The translations under genes were made by a program, and so were the position numbers. Below, piece by piece: positions 1-7,931 of a DNA stretch of 48,181 bases. Source of the DNA: Candidatus Poribacteria bacterium (GTDB lineage Bacteria; Poribacteria; WGA-4E; WGA-3G); the NCBI GenBank assembly GCA_003635185.1, contig PYJA01000028.1, forward strand, positions 1-48,181, given 5' to 3'. The stretch's first letter is position 1, and each line of letters opens with the position of its first letter. A model generated the notes under the pieces. That model saw only the letters and a program-made list of their open reading frames with translations. It made no database searches and was not told the origin of the DNA.

Positions 1-528
1 AAGACATTTCTCACACTTTCTGACGGCACTAAGATAGCATCACCGCAGTTCTTCAAACAAGGTCTCAACGCACTCCGATCTGCTCATAAGGCACTTTCAA
101 GGAAGCAGTTTCTATCTGGCGGGTGGTTCCGTGCGAAACGACACCTTGCCCGCAGCTATAAAGATATTGCCAATCGTAGACGCGACTGGTTTTGGAAAAC
201 TGCCAAATCACTCTGTGAAAAATATGATACCCTTGTTGTGGAAACGCTCAATTTGGATGCGATGAAACGCTTATGGGGCCGCAAAGTCTCTGATCTTGCT
301 TTCGGTGAGTTTGTGTTGATACTCAAGTGGCAATGCCACAAATATGGCAAATCACTCGTTCAAATTGACACGTGGACACCCACTACAAAAGTTTGTCATA
401 TTTGTAGTCATCAGCACACGACATTAACATTAGCAGATAGAACGTGGACTTGTGATTGCTGCCACACACACCATGATAGAGATATAAATGCAGCTAACGT
501 TATTCTGAAAGCGGGGATGCCCGCTTAG
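1..528 (+). CDS. tnpB: TnpB (IS200/IS605 OrfB), C-terminal part, 5' cut by window edge
   Basis: RNA-guided nuclease of an IS200/IS605 or IS1341-type element. The frame is open from base 1 and gives about 175 residues, so roughly the first half of the usual 370-400 residue protein is outside the window. The segment has the RuvC-II glutamate in a VVETLNL stretch near base 238, a four-cysteine zinc finger (CHIC and CDCC, bases 394-468), and the RuvC-III aspartate in HDRDINAA (about 472-495). All visible catalytic residues are intact. No Y1 transposase tnpA is visible. The 3' end runs into a structured right end that should encode the guide RNA. The family assignment is firm; mobility today is unknown. 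Confidence 0.93.
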   Translation, partial: KTFLTLSDGTKIASPQFFKQGLNALRSAHKALSRKQFLSGGWFRAKRHLARSYKDIANRRRDWFWKTAKSLCEKYDTLVVETLNLDAMKRLWGRKVSDLAFGEFVLILKWQCHKYGKSLVQIDTWTPTTKVCHICSHQHTTLTLADRTWTCDCCHTHHDRDINAANVILKAGMPA

Positions 529-620
529 GTGGAGCGATAATAAGACGGTTGTTTTCTCTGAAAACAGCGCAATCGCGAAGAAACCGAAGCCCCTACCTTT
601 AGGTAGTGGGTGGCATCACT
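480..620 (+). ncRNA. Candidate omega RNA / right end of the TnpB element
   Basis: TnpB guide RNAs overlap the 3' end of tnpB and end at the element's right end. Two hairpins lie here after the stop codon: GTTTTC/GAAAAC (551-565), and CCCCTACC paired with GGTAGTGGG around a TTTA loop (590-610, one bulged T). The second has the loop and position of the terminal stem of known omega RNAs. The right boundary, and so the start of any guide, is probably just after the ATCAC near 615-620. Boundaries are inferred from analogy. Confidence 0.45.
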
Positions 621-625
621 TGTAA

Positions 626-649
626 CCTCTCTCATAATTATGGGAGAGG
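626..649. repeat. Inverted repeat beyond the TnpB right end
   Basis: A 24-base near-perfect palindrome (arms CCTCTC and GAGAGG around an AT-rich centre, one mismatch pair). It could be a subterminal hairpin of the IS, a terminator for tnpB, or the host sequence at the insertion site. Confidence 0.45.
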
Positions 650-735
650 TTCAGATTTGTTAGGAAAAATAACTATTTTAGATGTTGGTAGACATACAAT
701 ATTTGAAATTAATCTACATTATATTTGATATTTTC

Positions 736-764
736 TTGACACAGAAAGATATCTGTTTTATTAT
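736..764 (+). promoter_or_regulatory. Sigma70-type promoter for the HEAT lipoprotein
   Basis: TTGACA at 736-741 and TATTAT at 759-764 are separated by 17 bases. It lies about 140 bases upstream of the ATG at 904, past the end of the TnpB element, so the lipoprotein gene appears to have its own promoter. Confidence 0.6.
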
Positions 765-784
765 ATTTCTAAATGCTAATTACT

Positions 785-840
785 TTACTGATAGATTTCT
801 GATAGATTTTCATTTACTGATATACTGATAGATTTTCATC
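785..840 (+). repeat. Short AT-rich direct repeats in a leader region
   Basis: Three to four imperfect copies of an 11-16 base unit (CTGATAGATTT, sometimes followed by TCAT) lie between the promoter at 736-764 and the gene at 904. They would be in the 5' leader. Function unknown; replication slippage is the simplest origin. Confidence 0.5.
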
Positions 841-903
841 CGAATTTACAGTATACATCGGATTTGTATTTTTGTTAATGTTAGGAGGAAAAACGAACCA
901 AAC

Positions 904-2124
904 ATGAAAAAACTTTTAGCGATATACCTCGTTTTAATATGGGTTGTGTCGTTTGGCTGTAAACAGGAAAAAATCATACCTGAACTTTCACCGGGCAGAG
1001 ATAAATTGTTGGGAGCTGGTCTCGCAATAGATGCCATTGAGAATCATCTCAAACTTGCAGAAATAGAAGAGGAAAATAAGGATGAGCCTCGCGCACTCTT
1101 GCTAATTGGATATAGTCACGCACTTTCTACGAGTCTTACGTGGTTAAAAAATAACGAGAAGGAAACAGAATATCGGGCCGAGCGAGCCCGACGCCTAAAA
1201 GAACTTAATACCTCCGAAATAGAGGAATTGTTTAAGGTACTTAACCATGGGTATCGTGTCCAAAAGGATACTATCCAGATCCTTATTGATAAAGGGACTC
1301 CTGTCATTCCGCTCATTTTGAAGGATCTAATTGAAAGTCGTTATCCGAAAGCCCACGACGATTTCGAATATATTCTAACCCAAATCGGGTCCAAAGGTCT
1401 TGATCAACTTTACACAGCAGTAAGCAGTCCAGACACGCCAACCTCTGTTAAGATTAAACTGATCCGAATTATTGGGGATATAGGCGACCCGTCCATTCAG
1501 GATAAGTTAGAATCGCTTAAAAATACAGTTTCGGATGCAGGTTTAAAGATGGAGATTAATGCTACACTCTATCAACTCGGTTATAAAGCATATCAAAAAG
1601 ATATTGAGGCAGGTTTGAGTGACGATAATGTTGTAGTGCGCCGAGCCTCCGCTCGATCCGTGGAATTGCTCAATCAACCGGCTACTTCTAAATTAGTCAA
1701 TGCGCTCAAAGACACCGATGATCGCGTGCGGAGGTACATTGCCAAGGCGTTACAAAAACACGTTGACCCGAATGCTGTAGATAATCTCTTTGACATGCTC
1801 ACCAACAATTCAAGTGGCAGCACAAAACAAATTGTTTTGAATACTTTAAATCAATATGCTGAAAAGGGGCTTGCAGACGGATTGGCGCAGCGTCTAATCA
1901 CCTTATTGACAGAAACTGAGCTCACTGACCATGAAGATAGACTTCGTATCGTTCAACTTCTGAGTAAACCTGCAGTGATAAAGCAAATTCAAACAGCAGA
2001 TCCTTACGATAATTTGCATCCCAAAATCTTTGAGTATTTTAATAAGAAAGAAACCAATAAGATGGTGAAAGATGAGCTTAGTGCATTACTCGTTGAACTT
2101 GATAAAGGCGAACTTGAAGAATAG
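904..2124 (+). CDS. HEAT-repeat lipoprotein, unknown function
   Basis: 406 residues. The N-terminus is a lipoprotein signal peptide: two lysines, a hydrophobic core, and VSFGC with the lipidated cysteine at residue 19. From about residue 115 to 310 the sequence is helical with repeated units of HEAT or Armadillo type (hydrophobic helices with 'IGDIGDP' and 'VRRASARS' style turns), a protein-interaction scaffold. An AGGAGG at 883-888 lies 15 bases before the ATG, longer than usual. It is a single-gene transcript with its own promoter. The lipid anchor probably places it in the periplasm. No catalytic motif is visible, so it may be an adaptor; a precise function cannot be given. Confidence 0.8.
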   Translation: MKKLLAIYLVLIWVVSFGCKQEKIIPELSPGRDKLLGAGLAIDAIENHLKLAEIEEENKDEPRALLLIGYSHALSTSLTWLKNNEKETEYRAERARRLKELNTSEIEELFKVLNHGYRVQKDTIQILIDKGTPVIPLILKDLIESRYPKAHDDFEYILTQIGSKGLDQLYTAVSSPDTPTSVKIKLIRIIGDIGDPSIQDKLESLKNTVSDAGLKMEINATLYQLGYKAYQKDIEAGLSDDNVVVRRASARSVELLNQPATSKLVNALKDTDDRVRRYIAKALQKHVDPNAVDNLFDMLTNNSSGSTKQIVLNTLNQYAEKGLADGLAQRLITLLTETELTDHEDRLRIVQLLSKPAVIKQIQTADPYDNLHPKIFEYFNKKETNKMVKDELSALLVELDKGELEE

Positions 2125-2233
2125 GTAGAAAATGTGTTAACCGTGGATTATCATAATGCTTGTAGGAATTACTACACGCATCGCGGCTCTTCTCCGGTAG
2201 TCGAATTTTCATCGTTAAACAAGGAAAAATTCC

Positions 2234-3397
2234 ATGCAGAACTATCCATCAGACATTAAGATTACCAAAATTGAGCAGGTTACAGTTGAGATTGACCAGC
2301 CCGCCATCGGTTGTAACTCTGGTGCTAAAGAGATAAAACAACCTGACCCAAATGGGAAATGGCGTGAAGGGATTACCTGTATTCATACCAACGAGGGCAC
2401 ACTCGGATGGGGACCTACCAGTTGGGGTTCATCTGCTGAGGAAGCAAAATCTGCTCTAAACAAGAACCCCTTTGAACTGTTGAACCCCGACAGTGGAGTC
2501 GTTGAAGCATACCGCGGATTTGAAAACGCATTATGGGATACAATCGGGAAAATACTTGGTAAACCCGCCTATCAACTGATGGGAACTAAATCCTATGGCA
2601 ATGGGTTACCCGCTTATGATAGCACAATCTATTTCAACGATCTACTCTACGAAACGAAAGTTGAAGGTCTCAAACGAATTGAAAATGATGTTAAAAAAAG
2701 TTTAGCTAATGGATTTACAGCGTGTAAAATGAAAATGGGACGTGGCAATCATCTCATGGAACGTAAGGCTGGACTACAACGTGACATAGAAGTTGTCCAA
2801 CTTGCCCGTAGTACTGCTGGAGAAGATTTTAATATCCTCGTCGACGCAAACAACGCGTATACCTACGATGAAGTCATTACCTTCCTAAACGAGACAAGCA
2901 ATTGTGATGTTTTCTGGATAGAGGAGATGTTTGAAGAGGATGTGGAGTTATACCGTAATCTGAAGGCTTATATCCAAGAAAAGGGCTTGAATACGTTAAT
3001 TGCCGATGGCGAAACCCGCACGCGTGCCCCGCTCGAATTTTACGATCCTTTCTTTGAAGCAGGTGTAATAGATGTTATCCAACATGATATGAAGGGACTT
3101 GGTGTGACCGGTTGGCGGCGACTTGCTAATATGGCCGCTGCGCACAACGTCAAGTGCGCACCGCACAACTGGGGTTCGCTGCTCGGTTTTTTCCTCAGCC
3201 TCCAATTCGCAAAGACGATTCCACATTTTCTGTATGGCGAAGTCGCAACCCTCACCAGTGATGTAATTGATACCTCTGGTTACGGATTTTCCGATGGAAC
3301 GTTCACAGTGCCTGACACTCCCGGACTCGGTTTGGAACTCAATCAAGATGTATACGATGAACACTATGCCGGTAATGAGCATTGGCAAGTCTCCTAA
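2234..3397 (+). CDS. Enolase-superfamily (mandelate racemase/muconate lactonizing) enzyme
   Basis: 387 residues, full length for the family. The N-terminal capping domain (1-125) precedes the barrel, which shows the superfamily residues: K165-x-K167 at the end of the second strand, metal ligands D204, E230/E231 and E260 in IADGET, then the D285-K287 region and H311 in the PHNWG motif. The set fits members that abstract an alpha proton of a carboxylate, such as acid-sugar dehydratases; the substrate cannot be read from sequence. An AAGGA lies before the ATG. No sugar transporter or aldolase is adjacent, so the pathway is unclear. A GTAG hairpin begins right at the stop codon. Confidence 0.88.
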   Translation: MQNYPSDIKITKIEQVTVEIDQPAIGCNSGAKEIKQPDPNGKWREGITCIHTNEGTLGWGPTSWGSSAEEAKSALNKNPFELLNPDSGVVEAYRGFENALWDTIGKILGKPAYQLMGTKSYGNGLPAYDSTIYFNDLLYETKVEGLKRIENDVKKSLANGFTACKMKMGRGNHLMERKAGLQRDIEVVQLARSTAGEDFNILVDANNAYTYDEVITFLNETSNCDVFWIEEMFEEDVELYRNLKAYIQEKGLNTLIADGETRTRAPLEFYDPFFEAGVIDVIQHDMKGLGVTGWRRLANMAAAHNVKCAPHNWGSLLGFFLSLQFAKTIPHFLYGEVATLTSDVIDTSGYGFSDGTFTVPDTPGLGLELNQDVYDEHYAGNEHWQVS

Positions 3398-3399
3398 TA

Positions 3400-3423
3400 G
3401 TAGGCACGGCCCTTGTGCCGTAC
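3400..3423. repeat. GTAG hairpin at the end of the enolase-superfamily gene
   Basis: GTAG followed by stem GGCAC / GTGCC around a 7-base loop, extended by GTA/TAC with one bulge. It starts two bases after the stop codon and could act as a 3' end hairpin. Confidence 0.5.
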
Positions 3424-3438
3424 TTCCCATGTAATCTA

Positions 3439-3507
3439 ATGAAAAAAGGTCTCGTCGCAATGAGCAGAGGTGTAGATAGTTCCGACATTGCTTGCAGCGG
3501 TATATAG
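3439..3507 (+). pseudogene. Decayed duplicate of the mnmA 5' end
   Basis: The first 60 or so bases repeat the start of mnmA (4609 onward): the encoded 14 residues match MnmA residues 1-15 at most positions, including MKK, LVAMS and GVDSS. The P-loop glycine is changed to arginine (SRGVDSS), homology ends after about 20 codons, and a TAG follows at 3505-3507. This is a partial duplication in front of a palindromic element, not a functional thiolase. The intact gene lies 1.1 kb downstream in the same orientation. Confidence 0.7.
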
Positions 3508-3650
3508 TGAAATCTAAATATATCTTTACATTTTATTTAGGTTAGCGGCGTTTGTAGTCGCGCAATTTATTGCGCCTTGGACATTCACAGGTAGGCACGC
3601 TTTGTAAGCGCGCCACCAATAGTGTTCAAGTAATTATATGTTTTACTATA
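3503..3650. repeat. MITE-like element with TATAGT/ACTATA ends carrying two GTAG hairpins
   Basis: The ends are TATAGTGAAATC and GTTTTACTATA, an imperfect terminal inverted repeat. Inside are a GTAG hairpin with GCGCAAT/ATTGCGC arms (3554-3576) and a second with GGCACGCTT/AAGCGCGCC arms (3591-3614). The 30 bases at 3547-3576 recur with one mismatch at 21726-21755. The same ends are seen at 6744-6878 and 29107-29266. The right end runs up to the start of the next gene. Confidence 0.6.
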
Positions 3651-3673
3651 TGAATAGAAAAAAGGGGAAGTGT

Positions 3674-4291
3674 ATGATGTATATCAAAAGATTTGCGTGT
3701 TTAATTTTGCCTTGTTTTATCTTGGCATCTTTTTATTTTCCTGAAGTTCTGGCACAGGATATAATTGTCGAGGATATAGAAGTCATTGATCTCAAATCGA
3801 GAAGTGTTGTCGGCAAGTACGTTGTGGGTGAGGAGGGCCTTGAATTAGGTAGTGTCTATCTCATTGACAGGGATTATTTTGTCAAGGATATGTCAGAAGA
3901 GTTCGAAGGCGCAACGTTTATCATGACAGCAATGGAGGATGAACGTTCTAAAGGTGCTGATTTCATCACATTTAGAGTTAAAGTCCCTATAGTCGTTTGG
4001 CTGGCTACTGACAAGAGATGGGGAAATCCGCCAAAATGGGCCTCAGACGGTAATGGATGGAAAGAGCAGCCTGATTATTTGGTCCAAACCAATGAGGAGG
4101 ATACAGATATTTTCGTCCTTCTGAATAAAGAATTTCCCGCAGGTGACATTTCTCTCGGTGGTAATAACGATGCACCTGCAAACTTGGCTCCGATGTACTG
4201 GGTGTTCCTAACGCGTAGTGCCGAAGGGGCTGCTATTGAGACAACCGACAAACTCACGACGACATGGGGTAAATTAAAGAGCAATCGCTAA
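3674..4291 (+). CDS. Secreted protein of unknown function
   Basis: About 205 residues from the ATG at 3674, which follows GGGGAAG; the adjacent ATG at 3677 is equally possible. The longer frame from 3638 reads through the palindromic element and is unlikely. A signal peptide ends near EVLAQ. The C-terminal half has a pattern I associate with small beta-sandwich domains of secreted proteins in Planctomycetes-like bacteria: 'NPPKW' followed by 'KEFPAG' and 'LGGNN'. No catalytic residues are recognised. It is followed by a strong terminator, so it is a single-gene transcript. Confidence 0.7.
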   Translation: MMYIKRFACLILPCFILASFYFPEVLAQDIIVEDIEVIDLKSRSVVGKYVVGEEGLELGSVYLIDRDYFVKDMSEEFEGATFIMTAMEDERSKGADFITFRVKVPIVVWLATDKRWGNPPKWASDGNGWKEQPDYLVQTNEEDTDIFVLLNKEFPAGDISLGGNNDAPANLAPMYWVFLTRSAEGAAIETTDKLTTTWGKLKSNR

Positions 4292-4349
4292 AGAAAATGA
4301 CTTTCAGCTACTTCTTCAGTGTCAGCACACTAAAGAGTCTAAAGAGCAA

Positions 4350-4375
4350 AGCCAGCCATCTCGGCTGGCTTTTTA
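4350..4375 (+). terminator. Rho-independent terminator
   Basis: Perfect 8-bp stem AGCCAGCC / GGCTGGCT with a 5-base loop followed by TTTTATT. It ends the secreted-protein transcript. The rest of the 4292-4608 gap holds only this and the mnmA promoter. Confidence 0.9.
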
Positions 4376-4501
4376 TTGGAGGGTATTGCCTAACTAATGA
4401 TATTTTGAAAACGACTCTCTTTTTCCTTTCCGCTAACCGCTTGCTGTGCCGGATTAACCCAATAATGGTCCGATTCCTTTCTAATAGTCCAAGAATTTTT
4501 C

Positions 4502-4530
4502 CTGACAAATCCGCTATTATGTGGTATAAT
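4502..4530 (+). promoter_or_regulatory. Sigma70-type promoter of mnmA-miaA
   Basis: CTGACA at 4502-4507 and a perfect TATAAT at 4525-4530 with a 17-base spacer, about 80 bases before the mnmA ATG. Confidence 0.75.
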
Positions 4531-4608
4531 TATAGCAAATCGATAGATACACCGCTGGCTTAAGCGTACTGTATTTACACCAAATTTCTAACCTAACTGG
4601 GTAGTCCC

Positions 4609-5691
4609 ATGAAAAAGATTCTCGTCGCAATGAGCGGTGGCGTTGATAGTTCCGTCACTGCTGCCATGATGGTTGATGCAGGTTATGATGTTACCGGCAT
4701 CACGATGCGCCTGGGTGCGCCCGATACAATTGAGGTTGAACCTGAACGTCCCAATTGCTGCTCTTTGGAGGGCATTGAGGACGCGCGCCGTGTTGCTACC
4801 CAACTTGGCATCCCTTTTTATGGTGTGAATTATGAGGATATTTTCCAAGAACAGATTATTGACTACTTTGTGGAAGAATACCTTGTCGGTAGGACACCGA
4901 GTCCTTGCATGGTTTGTAACCGGGAACTCAAATTCGGTAAACTTCTTGACCTTGCAAAAACGTTGGAATGTGAGGCAATCGCAACCGGACACTATGCCCG
5001 GATTGAGCAAGATCCAGAGACCGGACGGCATCTGTTACGCAAAGCACTTGATGTTAGCAAGGATCAGTCCTATTTCCTCGCTGCATTGACACAGGAACAA
5101 TTGCAGTGCGCTATGATGCCCCTCGGTGAATATACAAAAGCAGAAGTCCGTGACCTTGCACGAAAGTATCAGCTACGAACAGCCGAAAAGATTGAAAGTC
5201 AAGAACTCTGTTTTGTCGCCGACACCAATTATAGACGTTTCCTTCAAGATAGAATTCCTGAAAAGATAGAAGGTGGCGATATTATTGACAAGGATGGCAA
5301 AGTTCTCGGCAAGCATCAAGGCGTACCGTTTTACACAGTAGGACAACGGCGCGGTTTAGGTATTGCAGTAGGCAAACCGCTCTATGTGACGCAGCTCAAC
5401 GCAAAAGAGAATACTGTCGTTGTCGGTGAACCGGATGATCTTCTTGAGGATACCATGCACGTTGAACGTATTAACCTCATATCCATAGACAGCTTAACTG
5501 AACCGATACGGGCACACGTCAAAATCCGTTCCCGTGATGAGGGGGGTCCTGCCACTATTTCACCTATCAGTGACACCGAAGCAGTTGTTAAGTTTGATGA
5601 ACCTAGTCGTGCAATTACCCCAGGTCAAGCTACCGTCTTTTATGATGGCGAATACGTCCTCGGCGGCGGTTGGATCAAAGCCTCTCTGTAA
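4609..5691 (+). CDS. mnmA: tRNA-specific 2-thiouridylase MnmA
   Basis: 360 residues, normal length. MnmA adenylates and thiolates U34 of Lys, Glu and Gln tRNAs. The PP-loop SGGVDSS is at residues 9-15. The two catalytic cysteines are visible: C103 in MVCNRELKF and C201 in QELCFV. ATGHYARI and the GQRRGLG motif of the central domain are also present. It is the first gene of a two-gene unit with miaA, 17 bases downstream, from the promoter at 4502-4530. A broken copy of its first 60 bases lies at 3439. No sulfur-relay partner is nearby. Confidence 0.97.
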   Translation: MKKILVAMSGGVDSSVTAAMMVDAGYDVTGITMRLGAPDTIEVEPERPNCCSLEGIEDARRVATQLGIPFYGVNYEDIFQEQIIDYFVEEYLVGRTPSPCMVCNRELKFGKLLDLAKTLECEAIATGHYARIEQDPETGRHLLRKALDVSKDQSYFLAALTQEQLQCAMMPLGEYTKAEVRDLARKYQLRTAEKIESQELCFVADTNYRRFLQDRIPEKIEGGDIIDKDGKVLGKHQGVPFYTVGQRRGLGIAVGKPLYVTQLNAKENTVVVGEPDDLLEDTMHVERINLISIDSLTEPIRAHVKIRSRDEGGPATISPISDTEAVVKFDEPSRAITPGQATVFYDGEYVLGGGWIKASL

Positions 5692-5708
5692 CGCAAAATC
5701 CTGTAACA

Positions 5709-6644
5709 ATGAAGCAAAGACTCCTCTGCTTGCTCGGTCCCACAGCAGTTGGCAAAACTGAGATAGCGATTCAACTTGCACAACACCTCAATGCAGAAAT
5801 TGTCTCCGTTGATTCCAGACAAATCTATCGGCAGATGGACATCGGTACTGCCAAACCTACCCCTGCAGAACAGCAGGCAACACGTCATCATCTCATAGAT
5901 TGTGTGGATATTGCTCAACCTTTCTCAGTTGCTGACTATCAATCCCTTGCGGACACAGCGATCACTGATATACAAGATAGAGGCAAACAGGTTTTACTTG
6001 TTGGTGGTGCCGGACTCTACTTCCGTTCAGTTGTTGATGGTTTGTTTGAGGGACCAGGGGCAGATGTTTTGCTCCGAAAACGGCTTGAACAGGAGGCAGC
6101 AAAGCAAGGTGTTTATGCCCTTCACAATCGCCTCTGTGCCTGTGATCCAGAATCTGCTCACAGAATCCACCCTAACAACTTAACTCGCGTCATCCGCGCG
6201 CTTGAAGTCTATGAACTCACAGGCATTCCAATGTCCGAACACCAGCAGCAGTGGCATCAGGAAAAACAACGTTATCCATTTACTGCTTTCTGCCTGACAA
6301 TGCCACGCACACAACTTTACCATCGTATTGAACAGCGCGTAGACGTTATGCTTGCGGATGGATTGATTGCAGAGGTTGAATCGTTGTTAGCAGCAGGATA
6401 TTCACGTGATGCTTTTGCACTTCAAAGTTTTGGCTATAAAGAGTTAATTGCATATCTGGATGGGAAATGTACATATCTGGAAGCAGTTGAACAATTAAAA
6501 CAGAACACACGCCGATTTGCAAAACGGCAGTTGACATGGTTTCGTAAGGATAAACGTATTGAATGGATAGATCGGGAGTCAATACCGGATGTTGTTGGAT
6601 ATATTTTGGGGAATATCCGAAAAAATATCCACATTTCTTTGTAG
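5709..6644 (+). CDS. miaA: tRNA dimethylallyltransferase MiaA
   Basis: 311 residues from the ATG at 5709; an upstream in-frame codon inside mnmA would only add a non-homologous tail. MiaA transfers the dimethylallyl group to N6 of A37 in tRNAs reading UNN codons. The P-loop GPTAVGKT (10-17), the D-S-R-Q-I-Y motif, the 'DIGTAKPT' segment and the 'FALQSFGYKEL' and 'TRRFAKRQLTWF' motifs all match the family. It is cotranscribed with mnmA, pairing modifications of positions 34 and 37. The stop codon TAG is also the 'TAG' of a GTAG hairpin (6641-6664). Confidence 0.97.
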   Translation: MKQRLLCLLGPTAVGKTEIAIQLAQHLNAEIVSVDSRQIYRQMDIGTAKPTPAEQQATRHHLIDCVDIAQPFSVADYQSLADTAITDIQDRGKQVLLVGGAGLYFRSVVDGLFEGPGADVLLRKRLEQEAAKQGVYALHNRLCACDPESAHRIHPNNLTRVIRALEVYELTGIPMSEHQQQWHQEKQRYPFTAFCLTMPRTQLYHRIEQRVDVMLADGLIAEVESLLAAGYSRDAFALQSFGYKELIAYLDGKCTYLEAVEQLKQNTRRFAKRQLTWFRKDKRIEWIDRESIPDVVGYILGNIRKNIHISL

Positions 6645-6664
6645 GCGCGGTTTGAAACCGCGCC
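6641..6664. repeat. GTAG hairpin overlapping the miaA stop codon
   Basis: GTAG followed by a 10-bp perfect stem, GGCGCGGTTT / AAACCGCGCC, with a single-base loop as written (a few inner pairs must open). The miaA stop codon lies inside the GTAG leader. No T-run follows, so it is not a classical terminator. Confidence 0.6.
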
Positions 6665-7166
6665 AAAACGGGTGTGTAAAGTTTTTGGCATGTGTGTTGT
6701 CTGAATCACGGATTAGCGCGGATTTCACAGATTTCGCGGATTTTATAGTGGATTCTACAATTAACTTTACATATGAGCTGTAGGAGGGAACTCCGATTCC
6801 CGACTACCAATGGTTTCGTCGCGATTCGGAGATCGCTCGGACAGAATATATGTAAACTTATTTACATAATTTACTATAATTCACTGTCTGATGAAGTGTT
6901 TTGTTTGAATCAGTGTATCGGTGTCCTATAGCCGGACGATGCCCTTCTGCTGGCATCGTTTGGGCGAGGTTGCCTCGCCAACACATCCTACCCGCCAGCA
7001 GTGGCTGGGAGAGGGGTGTGACAAGGAGTGGGTAATCGGGTAGAGAACCCTACGTGCAGTGACAAAAACTTTACATATCCATAAACGCTTTTTTCGTTTC
7101 AATTAAAATAGAATGCTGCTACAATCTGTTATATATCCTAAACGTAGTATCAAGGTGAAGAATCCC
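6645..7166. other. Gene-free stretch filled with palindromic repeats
   Basis: No convincing gene. At 6698-6745 lies one arm of a repeat beginning TCTGAATCACGGA, seen as a full inverted repeat at 33481-33630. Then comes the TATAGT-ended element (6744-6878). At 6938-6958 CGATGCC pairs with GGCATCG. At about 6970-6988 GGCGAGG pairs with CCTCGCC. The rest, 7000-7166, is G-rich then AT-rich and holds nothing I can name. Confidence 0.6.
6744..6878. repeat. MITE-like element with TATAGT/ACTATA ends
   Basis: About 135 bases bounded by TATAGTGGATTC and TTTACTATA. It carries a GTAGGAGGGAACTCCG segment (from 6780) whose partner is the GATTCGGAGATCGCTCGGAC stretch further right. The same inner module forms a perfect 16-bp hairpin at 27078-27140, and one arm lies alone near 15118-15142. 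Confidence 0.55.
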
Positions 7167-7910
7167 ATGACTGAAGAACAGAAATTTATTTTTGATCTTA
7201 AAGGGTATCTCCTAATTCCAGAAGTGCTAACAACCTCAGAAGTAGATGATATTAAGTCCCAAATTGACACTATCCGCACCAACGCTGAAGCGTTACCACC
7301 ACATGAACGGCAATTCCCAGGTGGTGCGTCTTCATTGTTGATTGATCACCCTGCGATAATTGATATTCTCAAAGAGATTTTAGGCGAAATCCGGATGGAA
7401 TCGAGTTGGTTTACCTACCGTTCTATGGGAAATGGTGGGCCGCCGCCGCACGGTGGTGTCCGAAATGTTAATCCCAACTTTAGTTACCAATGCACAAATG
7501 GGAAGATATATTCGGCATTAACACGAGTTGTCTTTGAACTCAACGAAGTCGAGGCGGGTGAAGGCGGTACTCTCTTTCTGCCTGGAAGCCACAAAGCCAA
7601 TTTCCAAATTCCGGAGACACATCGGCACACGGATTCCCCACTTTTTGAGACGTATAGTTGCCCTCCCGGTTCCGCGATTATCTTCACAGAAAATCTGTGT
7701 CATTCTGGCGACACGTGGAAAAACCCGGATCGTCCTCGAATCGCTGTTTTTAATTGTTATAATTTTGTCGGTTGTCAATTTCACAAACCATCCGTGTCAA
7801 AACATATAATTGACGGATTACCGCCTGAGAAGCAGGCATACTTCCGCGATGTTTGGGTCTGGCACCAAGGGGGACCCGACAACGGTAAAAATCTCCGCTA
7901 CGCAGGTTGA
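7167..7910 (+). CDS. PhyH-like Fe(II)/2-oxoglutarate enzyme with an H-x-G motif
   Basis: 247 residues from the ATG at 7167, after a GGTGA ribosome site; the longer frame from 7113 lacks support. The cupin core resembles phytanoyl-CoA dioxygenases: a conserved 'GGTLFLPGSH' strand, the distal histidine H179 (LCHSGD), and an arginine in RPR (189-191) for 2-oxoglutarate. The usual first metal pair H-x-D is replaced: the only candidate is H95-G96-G97. Loss of the carboxylate ligand is the mark of non-haem iron halogenases, but it also occurs in inactive or differently ligated family members. Substrate unknown. No biosynthetic gene cluster is apparent around it. Confidence 0.8.
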   Translation: MTEEQKFIFDLKGYLLIPEVLTTSEVDDIKSQIDTIRTNAEALPPHERQFPGGASSLLIDHPAIIDILKEILGEIRMESSWFTYRSMGNGGPPPHGGVRNVNPNFSYQCTNGKIYSALTRVVFELNEVEAGEGGTLFLPGSHKANFQIPETHRHTDSPLFETYSCPPGSAIIFTENLCHSGDTWKNPDRPRIAVFNCYNFVGCQFHKPSVSKHIIDGLPPEKQAYFRDVWVWHQGGPDNGKNLRYAG

Positions 7911-7931
7911 TAAGGCGGAAAATAGGGACGC

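Noticed and set aside
2996..3460. 154-codon open frame on the minus strand
   Set aside because: It lies antisense to the enolase-superfamily gene, whose motifs are complete; composition is that of a shadow frame.
4297..4563. 88-codon open frame on the plus strand
   Set aside because: It runs through a strong terminator (4350-4375) and over the mnmA promoter (4502-4530).
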